From the NCBI GenBank assembly GCA_037013495.1, contig CM072803.1, positions 54,945,627-55,009,626 on the forward strand: a stretch of 64,000 bases of DNA, written 5' to 3'. Shown one piece after another: positions 24,071 through 37,750 of the stretch (position 1 is its first letter; the number at the start of each line of letters is the position of its first letter). The position numbers were made by a program, and so were the translations under genes. This stretch comes from Hippophae tibetana. Lineage: Eukaryota > Streptophyta > Magnoliopsida > Rosales > Elaeagnaceae. Below the pieces are notes generated by a model that did no database searches, was not told the origin of the DNA, and saw only the letters and a program-made list of their open reading frames with translations.

Positions 24071-24617
24071 AGGGGAAAATAAAACATAATCATTTTCTCA
24101 TATCTATATTATAAAAGAAAGTTGGCGAAATAAATACTACGCGTTTTATTTCCTAATAATTATGAAATATTTAAGTGAAAATATTACGTCTTATGATGCA
24201 AAACTATTTAAATTTGAAATTGTTTTCATTATTCTAAATAAGAGATCAATAATTCTCATTTTCGACTCATTTTTGACATCAAAATTCTTAACTTACTTAT
24301 AAGTTATTGTGGTTGTTTTGGAGGAGATCGTAATGAATTTGCTTTTGGTTGTCCCTTTCTCCCTAGAAATCTAGGTTTCAAACCCATTCTAAGAGTAAGA
24401 GTTAGTGAAATATGATGCTACATATTACGCTCATCCACAATAGAAATATTTCTAGCTAGGTAACAAAATGTTTACAAATGATGTCTGAAACAACCTCTAT
24501 CCATCAACTTTTTTCATTTGGAAGGGATGTAATATAATTTGCATGAATTTGCCTTTGCTTGGAATTAAGACTTACAAAGGAAAGAAAATAATCATATATC
24601 ATCCCGAAAAATCAATA
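24071..24617. repeat. Chimeric monomer K(D)/A
   Basis: The first part is K/D type: A96, A111, ATTGTTTTC, C226 and G253 (24323). From 24383 it is A type: AAACCCATTCTAAGAG, AATATTTCTAGCTAGG, GGGATG and a CCCG tail. The switch lies between 24323 and 24383 with no gain or loss of bases. It connects the preceding F to the following B-C-D-E. Confidence 0.85.
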
Positions 24618-26805
24618 AGGGGAAAATAAAACATAATCATTTTCTCATGTCTATATTATAAAAGAAAGTTGGCAAAATAAGTACTAAGCGTTTTATTTCC
24701 TAATAATTAGGATATATTTAAATGAAATTATTACGTCTTATGATGCAAAACTATTTAAATTTGAAATTTTGTTCATTATTCTAAATAAGAGATCAATAAT
24801 TCTCATTTTCGACTTATTTTTGACATAAATATTCTTAACTTATTTATAAGTTATTGTGGTTGTTTTGGAAGAGATAGTAATAAATTTGCTTTTGGTTGTC
24901 CCTTTCTCCTTAGAAATCTAAGTTTCAAACCCATTCTATAAGTAAGAGTTAGTGAAATATGATGCTGCATATTACGCTCATCCACAATAGCAATTTTTCT
25001 AGCTATGTAACAAGAAGTTTACAAATGATGTCTAAAACAACCACTATCCATCAACTTTTTCCGTTTGGAAGGGAGGTAATATAATTTGCATGAATTTGCC
25101 TGTGCGGGGAATTAGGACTTACAAAGGAAAGAAAATAATCATAGATCATGAGGAAAAATCAATAAGGAGAAAATAAAACATAATCATTTTCTCATATCTA
25201 TATTATAAAAGAAAGTTGGCGAAATAAATACTACGCATTTTATTTCCTAATAATTATGATATATTTAAGTGAAATTATTATGTCTTATCATGCAAAACTA
25301 TTTAAATTTGAAATTTTGTTCATTATTCTAAATAAGAGATCAATAATTCTCATTTTAAACTCATTTTTGACATCAATATTCTTAACTTATTTATAAGTTA
25401 TTCTGGTTGTTTTGGATGAGATCGTAATGAATTTGCCTTTGGTTGTCCCTTTCTCCCTAGAAATCTAGGTTTCAAACCCATTCTAAGAGTAAGAGTTAGT
25501 GAAATATGATGCTACATATTACGCTCATCCACAAAAGAAATTTTTCTAGCTAGGTAACAAAATGTTTACAAATGATGTCTGAAACAACCTCTATCCATCA
25601 ACTTTTTTCATTTGGAAGGGAGGTAATATAATTTGCATGAATTTGCCTTTGCTTGGAATTAAGACTTACAAAGGAAAGAAAATAATCATATATCATCCGG
25701 AAAAATCAATAAGGGGAAAATAAAACATAATCATTTTCTCATATCTATATTATAAAAGAAAGTTGGCGAAATAAATACTACGCGTTTTATTTCCTAATAA
25801 TTATGAAATATTTAAGTGAAAATATTACGTCTTATGATGCAAAACTATTTAAATTTGAAATTGTTTTCATTATTCTAAATAAGAGATCAATAATTCTCAT
25901 TTTCGACTCATTTTTGACATCAATATTCTTAACTTACTTATAAGTTATTGTGGTTGTTTTGGAGGAGATCGTAATGAATTTGCCTTTGGTTGTCCCTTTC
26001 TCCCTAGAAATCTAGGTTTCAAAGCCATTTTAAGAGGAAGAGTTAGTGAAATATGATGCTACATATTACGCTCATCCACAATAGCAATATTTCTAGCTAT
26101 TTAACAAGAAGTTTACAAATGATGTCTAAAAGAACCTCTATCCATCAACTTTTTCCGTTTGGAAGGGAGGTAATATAATTTGCATGAATTTGCCTGTGCG
26201 GGGAATTAGGACTTACAAAGGAAAGAAAATAATCATAGATCATGAGGAAAAATCAATAAGGGGAAAATAAAACATAATCATTTTCTCATATCTATATTAT
26301 AAAAGAAAGTTGGCGAAATAAATACTACGCGTTTTATTTCCTAATAATTATGATATATTTAAGTGAAATTATTACGTCTTATGATGCAAAACTATTTAAA
26401 TTTGAAATTTTGTTCATTATTCTAAATAAGAGATCAATAATTCTCATTTTAAACTCATTTTTGACATCAATATTCTAAACTTATTTATAAGTTATTCTGG
26501 TTGTTTTGGAGGAGATCGTAATGAATTTGCCTTTGGTTGTCCCTTTCTCCCTAGAAATCTAGGTTTCAAACCCATTCTAAGAGTAAGAGTTAGTGAAATA
26601 TGATGCTACATATTACGCTCATCCACAATAGAAATGTTTCTAGCTAGGTAACAAAATGTTTACAAATGATGTCTGAAACAACCTCTATCCATCAACTTTT
26701 TTCATTTGGAAGGGATGTAATATAATTTGCATGAATTTGCCTTTGCTTGGAATTAAGACTTACAAAGGAAAGAAAATAATCATATATCATCCGGAAAAAT
26801 CAATA
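24618..26805. repeat. B-C-D-E (starts 24618, 25165, 25712, 26259)
   Basis: Order and types match 48149-50336. Shared rare marks are GATGCTGCATATT in B and CCACAAAAGAAAT in C, indicating a common origin 23.5 kb apart. The C copy also carries TATCATGC. Confidence 0.87.
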
Positions 26806-28446
26806 AGGGCAAAATAAAACATAATCATTTTCTCATGTCTATATTATAAAAGAAAGTTGGCAAAATAAATACTACGCGTTTTATTTCCTAATAATTAGGA
26901 TATATTTAAATGAAATTATTACGTCTTATGATGCAAAACTATTTAAATTTGAAATTTTGTTCATTATTCTAAATAAGAGATCAATAATTCTCATTTTCGA
27001 CTCATTTTTTACATCAATATTCTTAACTTATTTATAAGTTATTGTGGTTGTTTTGGAAGAGATAGTAATAAATTTGCTTTTGGTTGTCCCTTTCTCCTTA
27101 GAAATCTTCGTTTCAAACCCATTCTAAGAGTAAGAGTTAGTGAAATATGATGCTACATATTACGCTCATCCACAATAGCAATTTTTCTAGCTAGGTAACA
27201 AAATGTTTACAAATGATGTCTGAAACAACCTCTATCCATCAACTTTTTTCATTTGGAAGGGATGTAATATAATTTGCATGAATTTGCCTTTGCTTGGAAT
27301 TAAGACTTACAAAGGAAAGAAAATAATCATATATCATCCCGAAAAATCAATAAGGGGAAAATAAAACATAATCATTTTCTCATGTCTATATTATAAAAGA
27401 AAGTTGGCAAAATAAATACTAAGCGTTTTATTTCCTAATAATTAGGATATATTTAAATGAAATTATTACGTCTTATGATGCAAAACTATTTAAATTTGAA
27501 ATTTTGTTCATTATTCTAAATAAGAGATCAATAATTCTCATTTTCGACTTATTTTTGACATAAATATTCTTAACTTATTTATAAGTTATTGTGGTTGTTT
27601 TGGAAGAGATAGTAATAAATTTGCTTTTGGTTGTCCCTTTCTCCTTAGAAATCTAGGTTTCAAACCCATTTTATAAGTAAGAGTTAGTGAAATATGATGC
27701 TACATATTACGCTCATCCACAATAGCAATTTTTCTAGCTATGTAACAAGAAGTTTACAAATGATGTCTAAAACAACCACTATCCATCAACTTTTTCCGTT
27801 TGGAAGGGAGGTAATATAATTTGCATGAATTTGCCTGTGCGGGGAATTAGGACTTACAAAGGAAAGAAAATAATCATAGATCATGAGGAAAAATCAATAA
27901 GGGGAAAATAAAACATAATCATTTTCTCATATCTATATTATAAAAGAAAGTTGGCGAAATAAATACTACGCGTTTTATTTCCTAATAATTATGATATATT
28001 TAAGTGAAATTATTACGTCTTATGATGCAAAACTATTTAAATTTGAAATTTTGTTCATTATTCTAAATAAGAGATCAATAATTCTCATTTTAAACTCATT
28101 TTTGACATCAATATTCTAAACTTATTTATAAGTTATTCTGGTTGTTTTGGAGGAGATCGTAATGAATTTGGCTTTGGTTGTCCCTTTCTCCCTAGAAATC
28201 TAGGTTTCAAACCCATTCTAAGAGTAAGAGTTAGTGAAATATGATGCTACATATTACGCTCATCCACAATAGAAGTGTTTCTAGCTAGGTAACAAAATGT
28301 TTACAAATGATGTCTGAAACAACCTCTATCCATCAACGTTTTTCATTTGGAAGGGATGTAATATAATTTGCATGAATTTGCCTTTGCTTGGAATTAAGAC
28401 TTACAAAGGAAAGAAAATAATCATATATCATCCGGAAAAATCAATA
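26806..28446. repeat. I/A, B, E/I (starts 26806, 27353, 27900)
   Basis: The first monomer starts as I (GGGC, T205, GATAG) and ends as A (CCCG tail, CAACTTTTTTC), leading into B. The third starts as E (TTCTAAAC, G253, GAAGTGTTTCTAGCTAGG) and ends as I (CAACGTTTTTC), leading into J; its switch lies between about 28275 and 28336. The I/A to B junction recurs at 40488 and 61829. The first monomer has ATCTTCGTTTC as a private change. Confidence 0.82.
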
Positions 28447-31182
28447 AGGGGAAAATAAAACATAATCATTTTCTCATGTCTATATTATAAAAGAAAGTTG
28501 GAAAAAAATATACTACGCGTTTTATTTCCTAATAATTAGGATATATTTAAATGAAATTATTACGTCTTATGATGCAAAACTATTTAAATTTGAAATTTTG
28601 TTCATTATTCTAAATAAGAGATCAATAATTCTCATTTTCGACTCATTTTTGACATCAATATTCTTAACTTATTTATAAGTTATTGTTGTTGTTTTGGAAG
28701 AGATAGTTATAAATTTGCTTTTGGTTGTCCCTTTCTCCTTAGAAATCTAGGTTTCAAACCCATTCTATAAGTAAGAGTTAGTGAAATATGATGCTACATA
28801 TTACGCTCATCCACAATAGCAATTTTTCTAGCTATTTAACAAGAAGTTTACAAATTATGTCTAAAACAACCACTATCCATCAACTTTTTCCGTTTGGAAG
28901 GGAGGTAATATAATTTGCATGAATTTGCCTGTGCGGGGAATTAGGACTTACAAAGGAAAGAAAATAATCATAGATCATGAGGAAAAATCAATAAGGGGAA
29001 AATAAAACATAATCATTTTCTCATATCTATATTATAAAAGAAAGTTGGCGAAATAAATACTACGCGTTTTATTTCCTAATAATTATGATATATTTAAGTG
29101 AAATTATTACGTCTTATGATGCAAAACTATTTAAATTTGAAATTTTGTTCATTATTCTAAATAAGAGATCAATAATTCTCATTTTAAACTCATTTTTGAC
29201 ATCAATATTCTAAACTTATTTATAAGTTATTCTGGTTGTTTTGGAGGAGATCGTAATGAATTTGCCTTTGGTTGTCCCTTTCTCCCTAGAAATCTAGGTT
29301 TCAAACCCATTCTAAGAGTAAGAGTTAGTGAAATATGATGCTACATATTACGCTCGTCCACAATAGAAATTTTTCTAGCTAGGTAACAAAATGTTTACAA
29401 ATGATGTCTGAAACAACCTCTATCCATCAACTTTTTTCATTTGGAAGGGAGGTAATATAATTTGCATGAATTTGCCTTTTGATTGGAATTAAGACTTACA
29501 AAGGAAAGAAAATAATCATATATCATCCGGAAAAATCAATAAGGGGAAAATAAAACATAATCATTTTCTCATGTCTATATTATAAAAGAAAGTTGGCGAA
29601 ATAAATACTACGCGTTTTATTTCCTAATAATTAGGATATATTTAAGTGAAATTATTACGTCTTATGATGCAAAACTATTTAAATTTGAAATTTTGTTCAT
29701 TATTCTAAATAAGAGATCAATAATTCTCATTTTCGACTCATTTTTGACATCAATATTCTTAACTTATTTATAAGTTATTGTGGTTGTTTTGGAAGAGATC
29801 GTAATAAATTTGCTTTTGGTTGTCCCTTTCTCTCTAGAAATCTAGGTTTCAAACCCATTCTATGAGTAAGAGTTAGTGAAATATGATGCTACATATTATG
29901 CTCATCCACAATAGAAATTTTTCTAGCTAGGTAACAAAATGTTTACAAATGATGTCTGAAACAACCTCTATCCATCAAATTTTTTCATTTGGAAGGGAGG
30001 TAATATAATTTGCATGAATTTGCCTTTGCTTGGAATTAAGACTTACAAAGGAAAGAAAATAATCATATATCATCCGGAAAAATCATTAAGGGGATAATAA
30101 AACATAATCATTTTCTCATATATATATTATAAAAGAAAGTTGGCCAAATAAATACTACGCGTTTTATTTCCTAATAATTATGATATATTTAAGTGAAATT
30201 ATTACGTCTTATGATGCAAAACTATTTAAATTTGAAATTTTGTTCATTATTCTAAATAAGAGATCAATAATTCTCATTTTCGACTCATTTTTGACATCAA
30301 TATTCTTAACTTATTTATAAGTTATTGTGGTTGTTTTGGAAGAGATCGTAATAAATTTGCTTTTGGTTGTCCCTTTCTCTCTAGAAATCTTGGTTTCAAA
30401 CCCATTCTATGAGTAAGAGTTAGTGAAATATGATGCTACATATTATGCTCATCCACAATAGAAATTTTTCTAGCTAGGTAACAAAATGTTTACAAATGAT
30501 GTCTGAAACAACCTCTATCCATCAACTTTTTTCATTTGGAAGGGAGGTAATATAATTTGCATGAATTTGCCTTTGCTTGGAATTAAGACTTACAAAGGAA
30601 AGAAAATAATCATATATCATCCGGAAAAATCATTAAGGGGATAATAAAACATAATCATTTTCTCATATATATATTATAAAAGAAAGTTGGCCAAATAAAT
30701 ACTACGCGTTTTATTTCCTAATAATTATGATATATTTATGTGAAATTATTACGTCTTATGATGCAAAACTATTTAAATTTGAAATTTTGTTCATTATTCT
30801 AAATAAGAGATCAATAATTCTCATTTTCGACTCATTTTTTACATCAATATTCTTAACTTATTTATAAGTTATTGTGGTTGTTTTGGAAGAGATAGTAATA
30901 AATTTGCTTTTGGTTGTCCCTTTCTCCTTAGAAATCTTGGTTTCAAACCCATTCTAAGAGTAAGAGTTAGTGAAATATGATGCTACATATTACGCTCATC
31001 CACAATAGCAATTTTTCTAGCTAGGTAACAAAATGTTTACAAATGATGTCTGAAACAACCTCTATCCATCAACGTTTTTCATTTGTAAGGGATGTAATAT
31101 AATTTGCATGAATTTGCCTTTGCTTGGAATTAAGACTTACAAAGGAAAGAAAATAATCATATATCATCCGGAAAAATCAATA
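28447..31182. repeat. J-E'-L-M-N/I pentamer (starts 28447, 28994, 29542, 30089, 30636)
   Basis: E' has A219, G253, CTCGTCCAC and GCCTTTTG, and is 548 bp. L has G32 with G57, G93 with AAGTG, CGACTC, GATCGTAATAAA, TCTCTAG, TATGAGTAAG and ATTATGCTC. M starts AGGGGATAAT and has CATATATAT, GGCCAAAT and AAGTG. The last monomer begins as N (same head, TTATGTG) and ends as I (T205, GATAG, CAACGTTTTTC). The switch is between 30740 and 30840, and the next monomer is J again. Confidence 0.86.
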
Positions 31183-31729
31183 AGGGGAAAATAAAACATA
31201 ATCATTTTCTCATGTCTATATTATAAAAGAAAGTTGGAAAAAAATATACTACGCGTTTTATTTCCTAATAATTAGGATATATTTAAATGAAATTATTACG
31301 TCTTATGATGCAAAACTATTTAAATTTGAAATTTTGTTCATTATTCTAAATAAGAGATCAATAATTCTCATTTTCGACTCATTTTTGACATCAATATTCT
31401 TAACTTATTTATAAGTTATTGTTGTTGTTTTGGAAGAGATAGTTATAAATTTGCTTTTGGTTGTCCCTTTCTCCTTAGAAATCTAGGTTTCAAACCCATT
31501 CTATAAGTAAGAGTTAGTGAAATATGATGCTACATATTACGCTCATCCACAATAGCAATTTTTCTAGCTATTTAACAAGAAGTTTACAAATTATGTCTAA
31601 AACAACCACTATCCATCAACTTTTTCCGTTTGGAAGGGAGGTAATATAATTTGCATGAATTTGCCTGTGCGGGGAATTAGGACTTACAAAGGAAAGAAAA
31701 TAATCATAGATCATGAGGAAAAATCAATA
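31183..31729. repeat. Type J monomer
   Basis: This monomer has GGAAAAAAATATAC, TTGTTGTTG and GATAGTTATA, and shares AAATTATGTC with the J copies at 28447, 50884 and 53620 but not with the J at 19694. It begins the second pass after the N/I chimera. Confidence 0.85.
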
Positions 31730-34700
31730 AGGGGAAAATAAAACATAATCATTTTCTCATATCTATATTATAAAAGAAAGTTGGCGAAATAAATACTACG
31801 CGTTTTATTTCCTAATAATTATGATATATTTAAGTGAAATTATTACGTCTTATGATGCAAAACTATTTAAATTTGAAATTTTGTTCATTATTCTAAATAA
31901 GAGATCAATAATTCTCATTTTAAACTCATTTTTGACATCAATATTCTAAACTTATTTATAAGTTATTCTGGTTGTTTTGGAGGAGATCGTAATGAATTTG
32001 CCTTTGGTTGTCCCTTTCTCCATAGAAATCTAGGTTTCAAACCCATTCTAAGAGTAAGAGTTAGTGAAATATGATGCTACATATTACGCTCGTCCACAAT
32101 AGAAATTTTTCTAGCTAGGTAACAAAATGTTTACAAATGATGTCTGAAACAACCTCTATCCATCAACTTTTTTCATTTGGAAGGGAGGTGATATAATTTG
32201 CATGAATTTGCCTTTTGCTTGGAATTAAGACTTACAAAGGAAAGAAAATAATCATATATCATCCGGAAAAATCATTAAGGGGATAATAAAACATAATCAT
32301 TTTCGCATATATATATTATAAAAGAAAGTTGGCCAAATAAATACTACGCGTTTTATTTCCTAATAATTATGATATATTTAAGTGAAATTATTACGTCTTA
32401 TGATGCAAAACTATTTAAATTTGAAATTTTGTTCATTATTCTAAATAAGAGATCAATAATTCTCATTTTCGACTCATTTTTGACATCAATATTCTTAACT
32501 TATTTATAAGTTATTGTGGTTGTTTTGGAAGAGATCGTAATAAATTTGCTTTTGGTTGTCCCTTTCTCTCTAGAAATCTAGGTTTCAAACCCATTCTATG
32601 AGTAAGAGTTAGTGAAATATGATGCTACATATTATGCTCATCCACAATAGAAATTTTTCTAGCTAGGTAACAAAATGTTTACAAATGATGTCTGAAACAA
32701 CCTCTATCCATCAACTTTTTTCATTTGGAAGGGAGGTAATATAATTTGCATGAATTTGCCTTTGCTTGGAATTAAGACTTACAAAGGAAAGAAAATAATC
32801 ATATATCATCCGGAAAAATCATTAAGGGGATAATAAAACATAATCATTTTCTCATATATATATTATAAAAGAAAGTTGGCCAAATAAATACTACGCGTTT
32901 TATTTCCTAATAATTATGATATATTTATGTGAAATTATTACGTCTTATGATGCAAAACAATTTAAATTTGAAATTTTGTTCATTATTCTAAATAAGAGAT
33001 CAATAATTCTCATTTTCGACTCATTTTTGACATCAATATTCTTAACTTATTTATAAGTTATTGTGGTTGTTTTGGAAGAGATCGTTATAAATTTGCTTTT
33101 GGTTGTCCCTTTCTCCTTAGAAATCTAGGTTTCAAACCCATTCTATGAGTAAGAGTTAGTGAAATATGATGCTACATATTACGCTCATCCACAGTAGAAA
33201 TTTTTCTAGCTAGGTAACAAAAAGTTTACAAAGGATGTCTGAAACAACCTCAATCCATCAACTTTTTTTCATTTGGAAGGGAGGTAATATAATTTGGATG
33301 AATTTTCCTGGGCTAGGAATTAAGAATTACAAAGGAAAGAAAATAATCATAGATCATCGGGAAAAATCAATAAGGGGAAAATAATATATAATCATTTTCT
33401 CATATCTATTTTATAAAAGAAAGTTGGCGAAATAAATACTACGAGTTTTATTTCGTAATAATTATGATATATTAAAGTGAAATTATTACGTCTTATAATG
33501 CAAAACTATTTAAATTTGAAATTTTGTTCATTATTCTAAATAAGAGATCAATAATTCTCATTTTCGACTCATTTTTCACATGAATATACTTAACTTATTT
33601 ATAAGTTATTGTGGTTGTTTTGGATGGGATCGTAATGAATTTGCCTTTCGTTGTGTCTTTCTCCCTAGAAATCTAGGTTTCAAACCCATTCTAAGAGTAA
33701 GAGTTAGTGAAATATGATGCTACATATTACGCTCATCCACAATAGAAATGTTTCTAGCTAGGTAACAAAATGTTTACAAATGATGTCTCAAACAACCTCT
33801 ATCCATCAACTTTTTTCATTTGGAAGGGATGTAATATAATTCGCATGAATTTGCCTTTGCTTGGAATTAAGACTTACAAAGGAAAGAAAATAATCATATA
33901 TCATCCGGAAAAATCAATAAGGGGAAAATAAAACATAATCATTTTCTCATGTCTATATTATAAAAGAAAGTTGGCGAAATAAATACTACGCGTTTTATTT
34001 CCTAATAATTAGGATATATTTAAGTGAAATTATTACGTCTTATGATGCAAAACTATTTAAATTTGAAATTTTGTTCATTATTCTAAATAAGAGATCAATA
34101 AATCTCATTTTCGACTCATTTTTGACATCAATATTCTTAACTTATTTATAAGTTATTGTGGTTGTTTTGGAAGAGATCGTAATAAATTTGCTTTTGGTTG
34201 TCCCTTTCTCTCTAGAAATCTAGGTTTCAAACGCATTCTATGAGTAAGAGTTAGTGAAATATGATGCTACATATTATGCTCATCCACAATAGAAATATTT
34301 CTAGCTAGGTAACAAAATGTTTACAAATGATGTCTGAAACAACCTCTATCCATCAACTTTTTTCATTTGGAAGGGAGGTAATATAATTTGCATGAATTTG
34401 CCTTTGCTTGGAATTAAGACTTACAAAGGAAAGAAAATAATCATATATCATCCGGAAAAATCATTAAGGGGATAATAAAACATAATCATTTTCTCATATA
34501 TATATTATAAAAGAAAGTTGGCCAAATAAATACTACGCGTTTTATTTCCTAATAATTATGATATATTTATGTGAAATTATTACGTCTTATGATGCAAAAC
34601 AATTTAAATTTGAAATTTTGTTCATTATTCTAAATAAGAGATCAATAATTCTCATTTTCGACTCATTTTTGACATCAATATTCTTAACTTATTTATAAGT

Positions 34701-35013
34701 TATTGTGGTTGTTTTGGAAGAGATCGTTATAAATTTGCTTTTGGTTGTCCCTTTCTCCTTAGAAATCTAGGTTTCAAACCCATTCTATAAGTAAGAGTTA
34801 GTGAAATATGATGCTACATATTACGCTCATCCACAATAGCAATTTTTCTAGCTATTTAACAAGAAGTTTACAAATTATGTCTAAAACAACCACTATCCAT
34901 CAACTTTTTCCGTTTGGAAGGGAGGTAATATAATTTGCATGAATTTGCCTGTGCGGGGAATTAGGACTTACAAAGGAAAGAAAATAATCATAGATCATGA
35001 GGAAAAATCAATA
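31730..35013. repeat. Hexamer E'-M-N-O-L-N/J, copy 1 (3284 bp)
   Basis: Starts are 31730, 32278, 32825, 33373, 33920 and 34467. N has the AGGGGATAAT head, TTATGTG, GATCGTTATA, AAAAAGTTTACAAAGG, a longer T run, GGATGAATTTTCCTGGG and GATCATCGGG, and is 548 bp. O has AATAATATATAATC, CTATTTTAT, ACGAGT, TTTCGTAAT, ATTAAAGTG, CACATGAATATAC, GGATGGGATCG and TTTCGTTGTGTC. The E' tail ends CATTAAGG, as before M, so the L expected after E' is missing here. The last monomer is an N/J chimera. Confidence 0.87.
34467..35013. repeat. Chimeric monomer N/J
   Basis: The monomer is N type through 34725 (AGGGGATAAT, GGCCAAAT, TTATGTG, CAAAACAATTT and C at 34725 in GATCGTTATA). It is J type from 34789 (TATAAGTAAG, GCAATTTTTCTAGCTATTT, AAATTATGTC, GATCATGAGG). 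The switch lies between 34726 and 34788. It is followed by E', exactly as the true J at 31183 is. Confidence 0.87.
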
Positions 35014-37750
35014 AGGGGAAAATAAAACATAATCATTTTCTCATATCTATATTATAAAAGAAAGTTGGCGAAATAAATACTACGCGTTTTATTTCCTAAT
35101 AATTATGATATATTTAAGTGAAATTATTACGTCTTATGATGCAAAACTATTTAAATTTGAAATTTTGTTCATTATTCTAAATAAGAGATCAATAATTCTC
35201 ATTTTAAACTCATTTTTGACATCAATATTCTAAACTTATTTATAAGTTATTCTGGTTGTTTTGGAGGAGATCGTAATGAATTTGCCTTTGGTTGTCCCTT
35301 TCTCCATAGAAATCTAGGTTTCAAACCCATTCTAAGAGTAAGAGTTAGTGAAATATGATGCTACATATTACGCTCGTCCACAATAGAAATTTTTCTAGCT
35401 AGGTAACAAAATGTTTACAAATGATGTCTGAAACAACCTCTATCCATCAACTTTTTTCATTTGGAAGGGAGGTGATATAATTTGCATGAATTTGCCTTTT
35501 GCTTGGAATTAAGACTTACAAAGGAAAGAAAATAATCATATATCATCCGGAAAAATCATTAAGGGGATAATAAAACATAATCATTTTCGCATATATATAT
35601 TATAAAAGAAAGTTGGCCAAATAAATACTACGCGTTTTATTTCCTAATAATTATGATATATTTAAGTGAAATTATTACGTCTTATGATGCAAAACTATTT
35701 AAATTTGAAATTTTGTTCATTATTCTAAATAAGAGATCAATAATTCTCATTTTCGACTCATTTTTGACATCAATATTCTTAACTTATTTATAAGTTATTG
35801 TGGTTGTTTTGGAAGAGATCGTAATAAATTTGCTTTTGGTTGTCCCTTTCTCTCTAGAAATCTAGGTTTCAAACCCATTCTATGAGTAAGAGTTAGTGAA
35901 ATATGATGCTACATATTATGCTCATCCACAATAGAAATTTTTCTAGCTAGGTAACAAAATGTTTACAAATGATGTCTGAAACAACCTCTATCCATCAACT
36001 TTTTTCATTTGGAAGGGAGGTAATATAATTTGCATGAATTTGCCTTTGCTTGGAATTAAGACTTACAAAGGAAAGAAAATAATCATATATCATCCGGAAA
36101 AATCATTAAGGGGATAATAAAACATAATCATTTTCTCATATATATATTATAAAAGAAAGTTGGCCAAATAAATACTACGCGTTTTATTTCCTAATAATTA
36201 TGATATATTTATGTGAAATTATTACGTCTTATGATGCAAAACAATTTAAATTTGAAATTTTGTTCATTATTCTAAATAAGAGATCAATAATTCTCATTTT
36301 CGACTCATTTTTGACATCAATATTCTTAACTTATTTATAAGTTATTGTGGTTGTTTTGGAAGAGATCGTTATAAATTTGCTTTTGGTTGTCCCTTTCTCC
36401 TTAGAAATCTAGGTTTCAAACCCATTCTATGAGTAAGAGTTAGTGAAATATGATGCTACATATTACGCTCATCCACAGTAGAAATTTTTCTAGCTAGGTA
36501 ACAAAAAGTTTACAAAGGATGTCTGAAACAACCTCAATCCATCAACTTTTTTTCATTTGGAAGGGAGGTAATATAATTTGGATGAATTTTCCTGGGCTAG
36601 GAATTAAGAATTACAAAGGAAAGAAAATAATCATAGATCATCGGGAAAAATCAATAAGGGGAAAATAATATATAATCATTTTCTCATATCTATTTTATAA
36701 AAGAAAGTTGGCGAAATAAATACTACGAGTTTTATTTCGTAATAATTATGATATATTAAAGTGAAATTATTACGTCTTATAATGCAAAACTATTTAAATT
36801 TGAAATTTTGTTCATTATTCTAAATAAGAGATCAATAATTCTCATTTTCGACTCATTTTTCACATGAATATACTTAACTTATTTATAAGTTATTGTGGTT
36901 GTTTTGGATGGGATCGTAATGAATTTGCCTTTCGTTGTGTCTTTCTCCCTAGAAATCTAGGTTTCAAACCCATTCTAAGAGTAAGAGTTAGTGAAATATG
37001 ATGCTACATATTACGCTCATCCACAATAGAAATGTTTCTAGCTAGGTAACAAAATGTTTACAAATGATGTCTCAAACAACCTCTATCCATCAACTTTTTT
37101 CATTTGGAAGGGATGTAATATAATTCGCATGAATTTGCCTTTGCTTGGAATTAAGACTTACAAAGGAAAGAAAATAATCATATATCATCCGGAAAAATCA
37201 ATAAGGGGAAAATAAAACATAATCATTTTCTCATGTCTATATTATAAAAGAAAGTTGGCGAAATAAATACTACGCGTTTTATTTCCTAATAATTAGGATA
37301 TATTTAAGTGAAATTATTACGTCTTATGATGCAAAACTATTTAAATTTGAAATTTTGTTCATTATTCTAAATAAGAGATCAATAAATCTCATTTTCGACT
37401 CATTTTTGACATCAATATTCTTAACTTATTTATAAGTTATTGTGGTTGTTTTGGAAGAGATCGTAATAAATTTGCTTTTGGTTGTCCCTTTCTCTCTAGA
37501 AATCTAGGTTTCAAACGCATTCTATGAGTAAGAGTTAGTGAAATATGATGCTACATATTATGCTCATCCACAATAGAAATTTTTCTAGCTAGGTAACAAA
37601 ATGTTTACAAATGATGTCTGAAACAACCTCTATCCATCAACTTTTTTCATTTGGAAGGGAGGTAATATAATTTGCATGAATTTGCCTTTGCTTGGAATTA
37701 AGACTTACAAAGGAAAGAAAATAATCATATATCATCCGGAAAAATCATTA
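35014..37750. repeat. E'-M-N-O-L, copy 2 (starts 35014, 35562, 36109, 36657, 37204)
   Basis: These five monomers lie 3284 bp after their partners at 31730-34466. Shared marks include CCATAGAAATC and GGAGGTGATATAA in E', TTTTCGCATATATA in M, CACAGTAGAAAT in N, ATTCGCATG and TCTCAAAC in O, and AATAAATCTC and AAACGCATTC in L. I noticed only one clear difference, AATATTTCT against AATTTTTCT in L. Confidence 0.9.
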
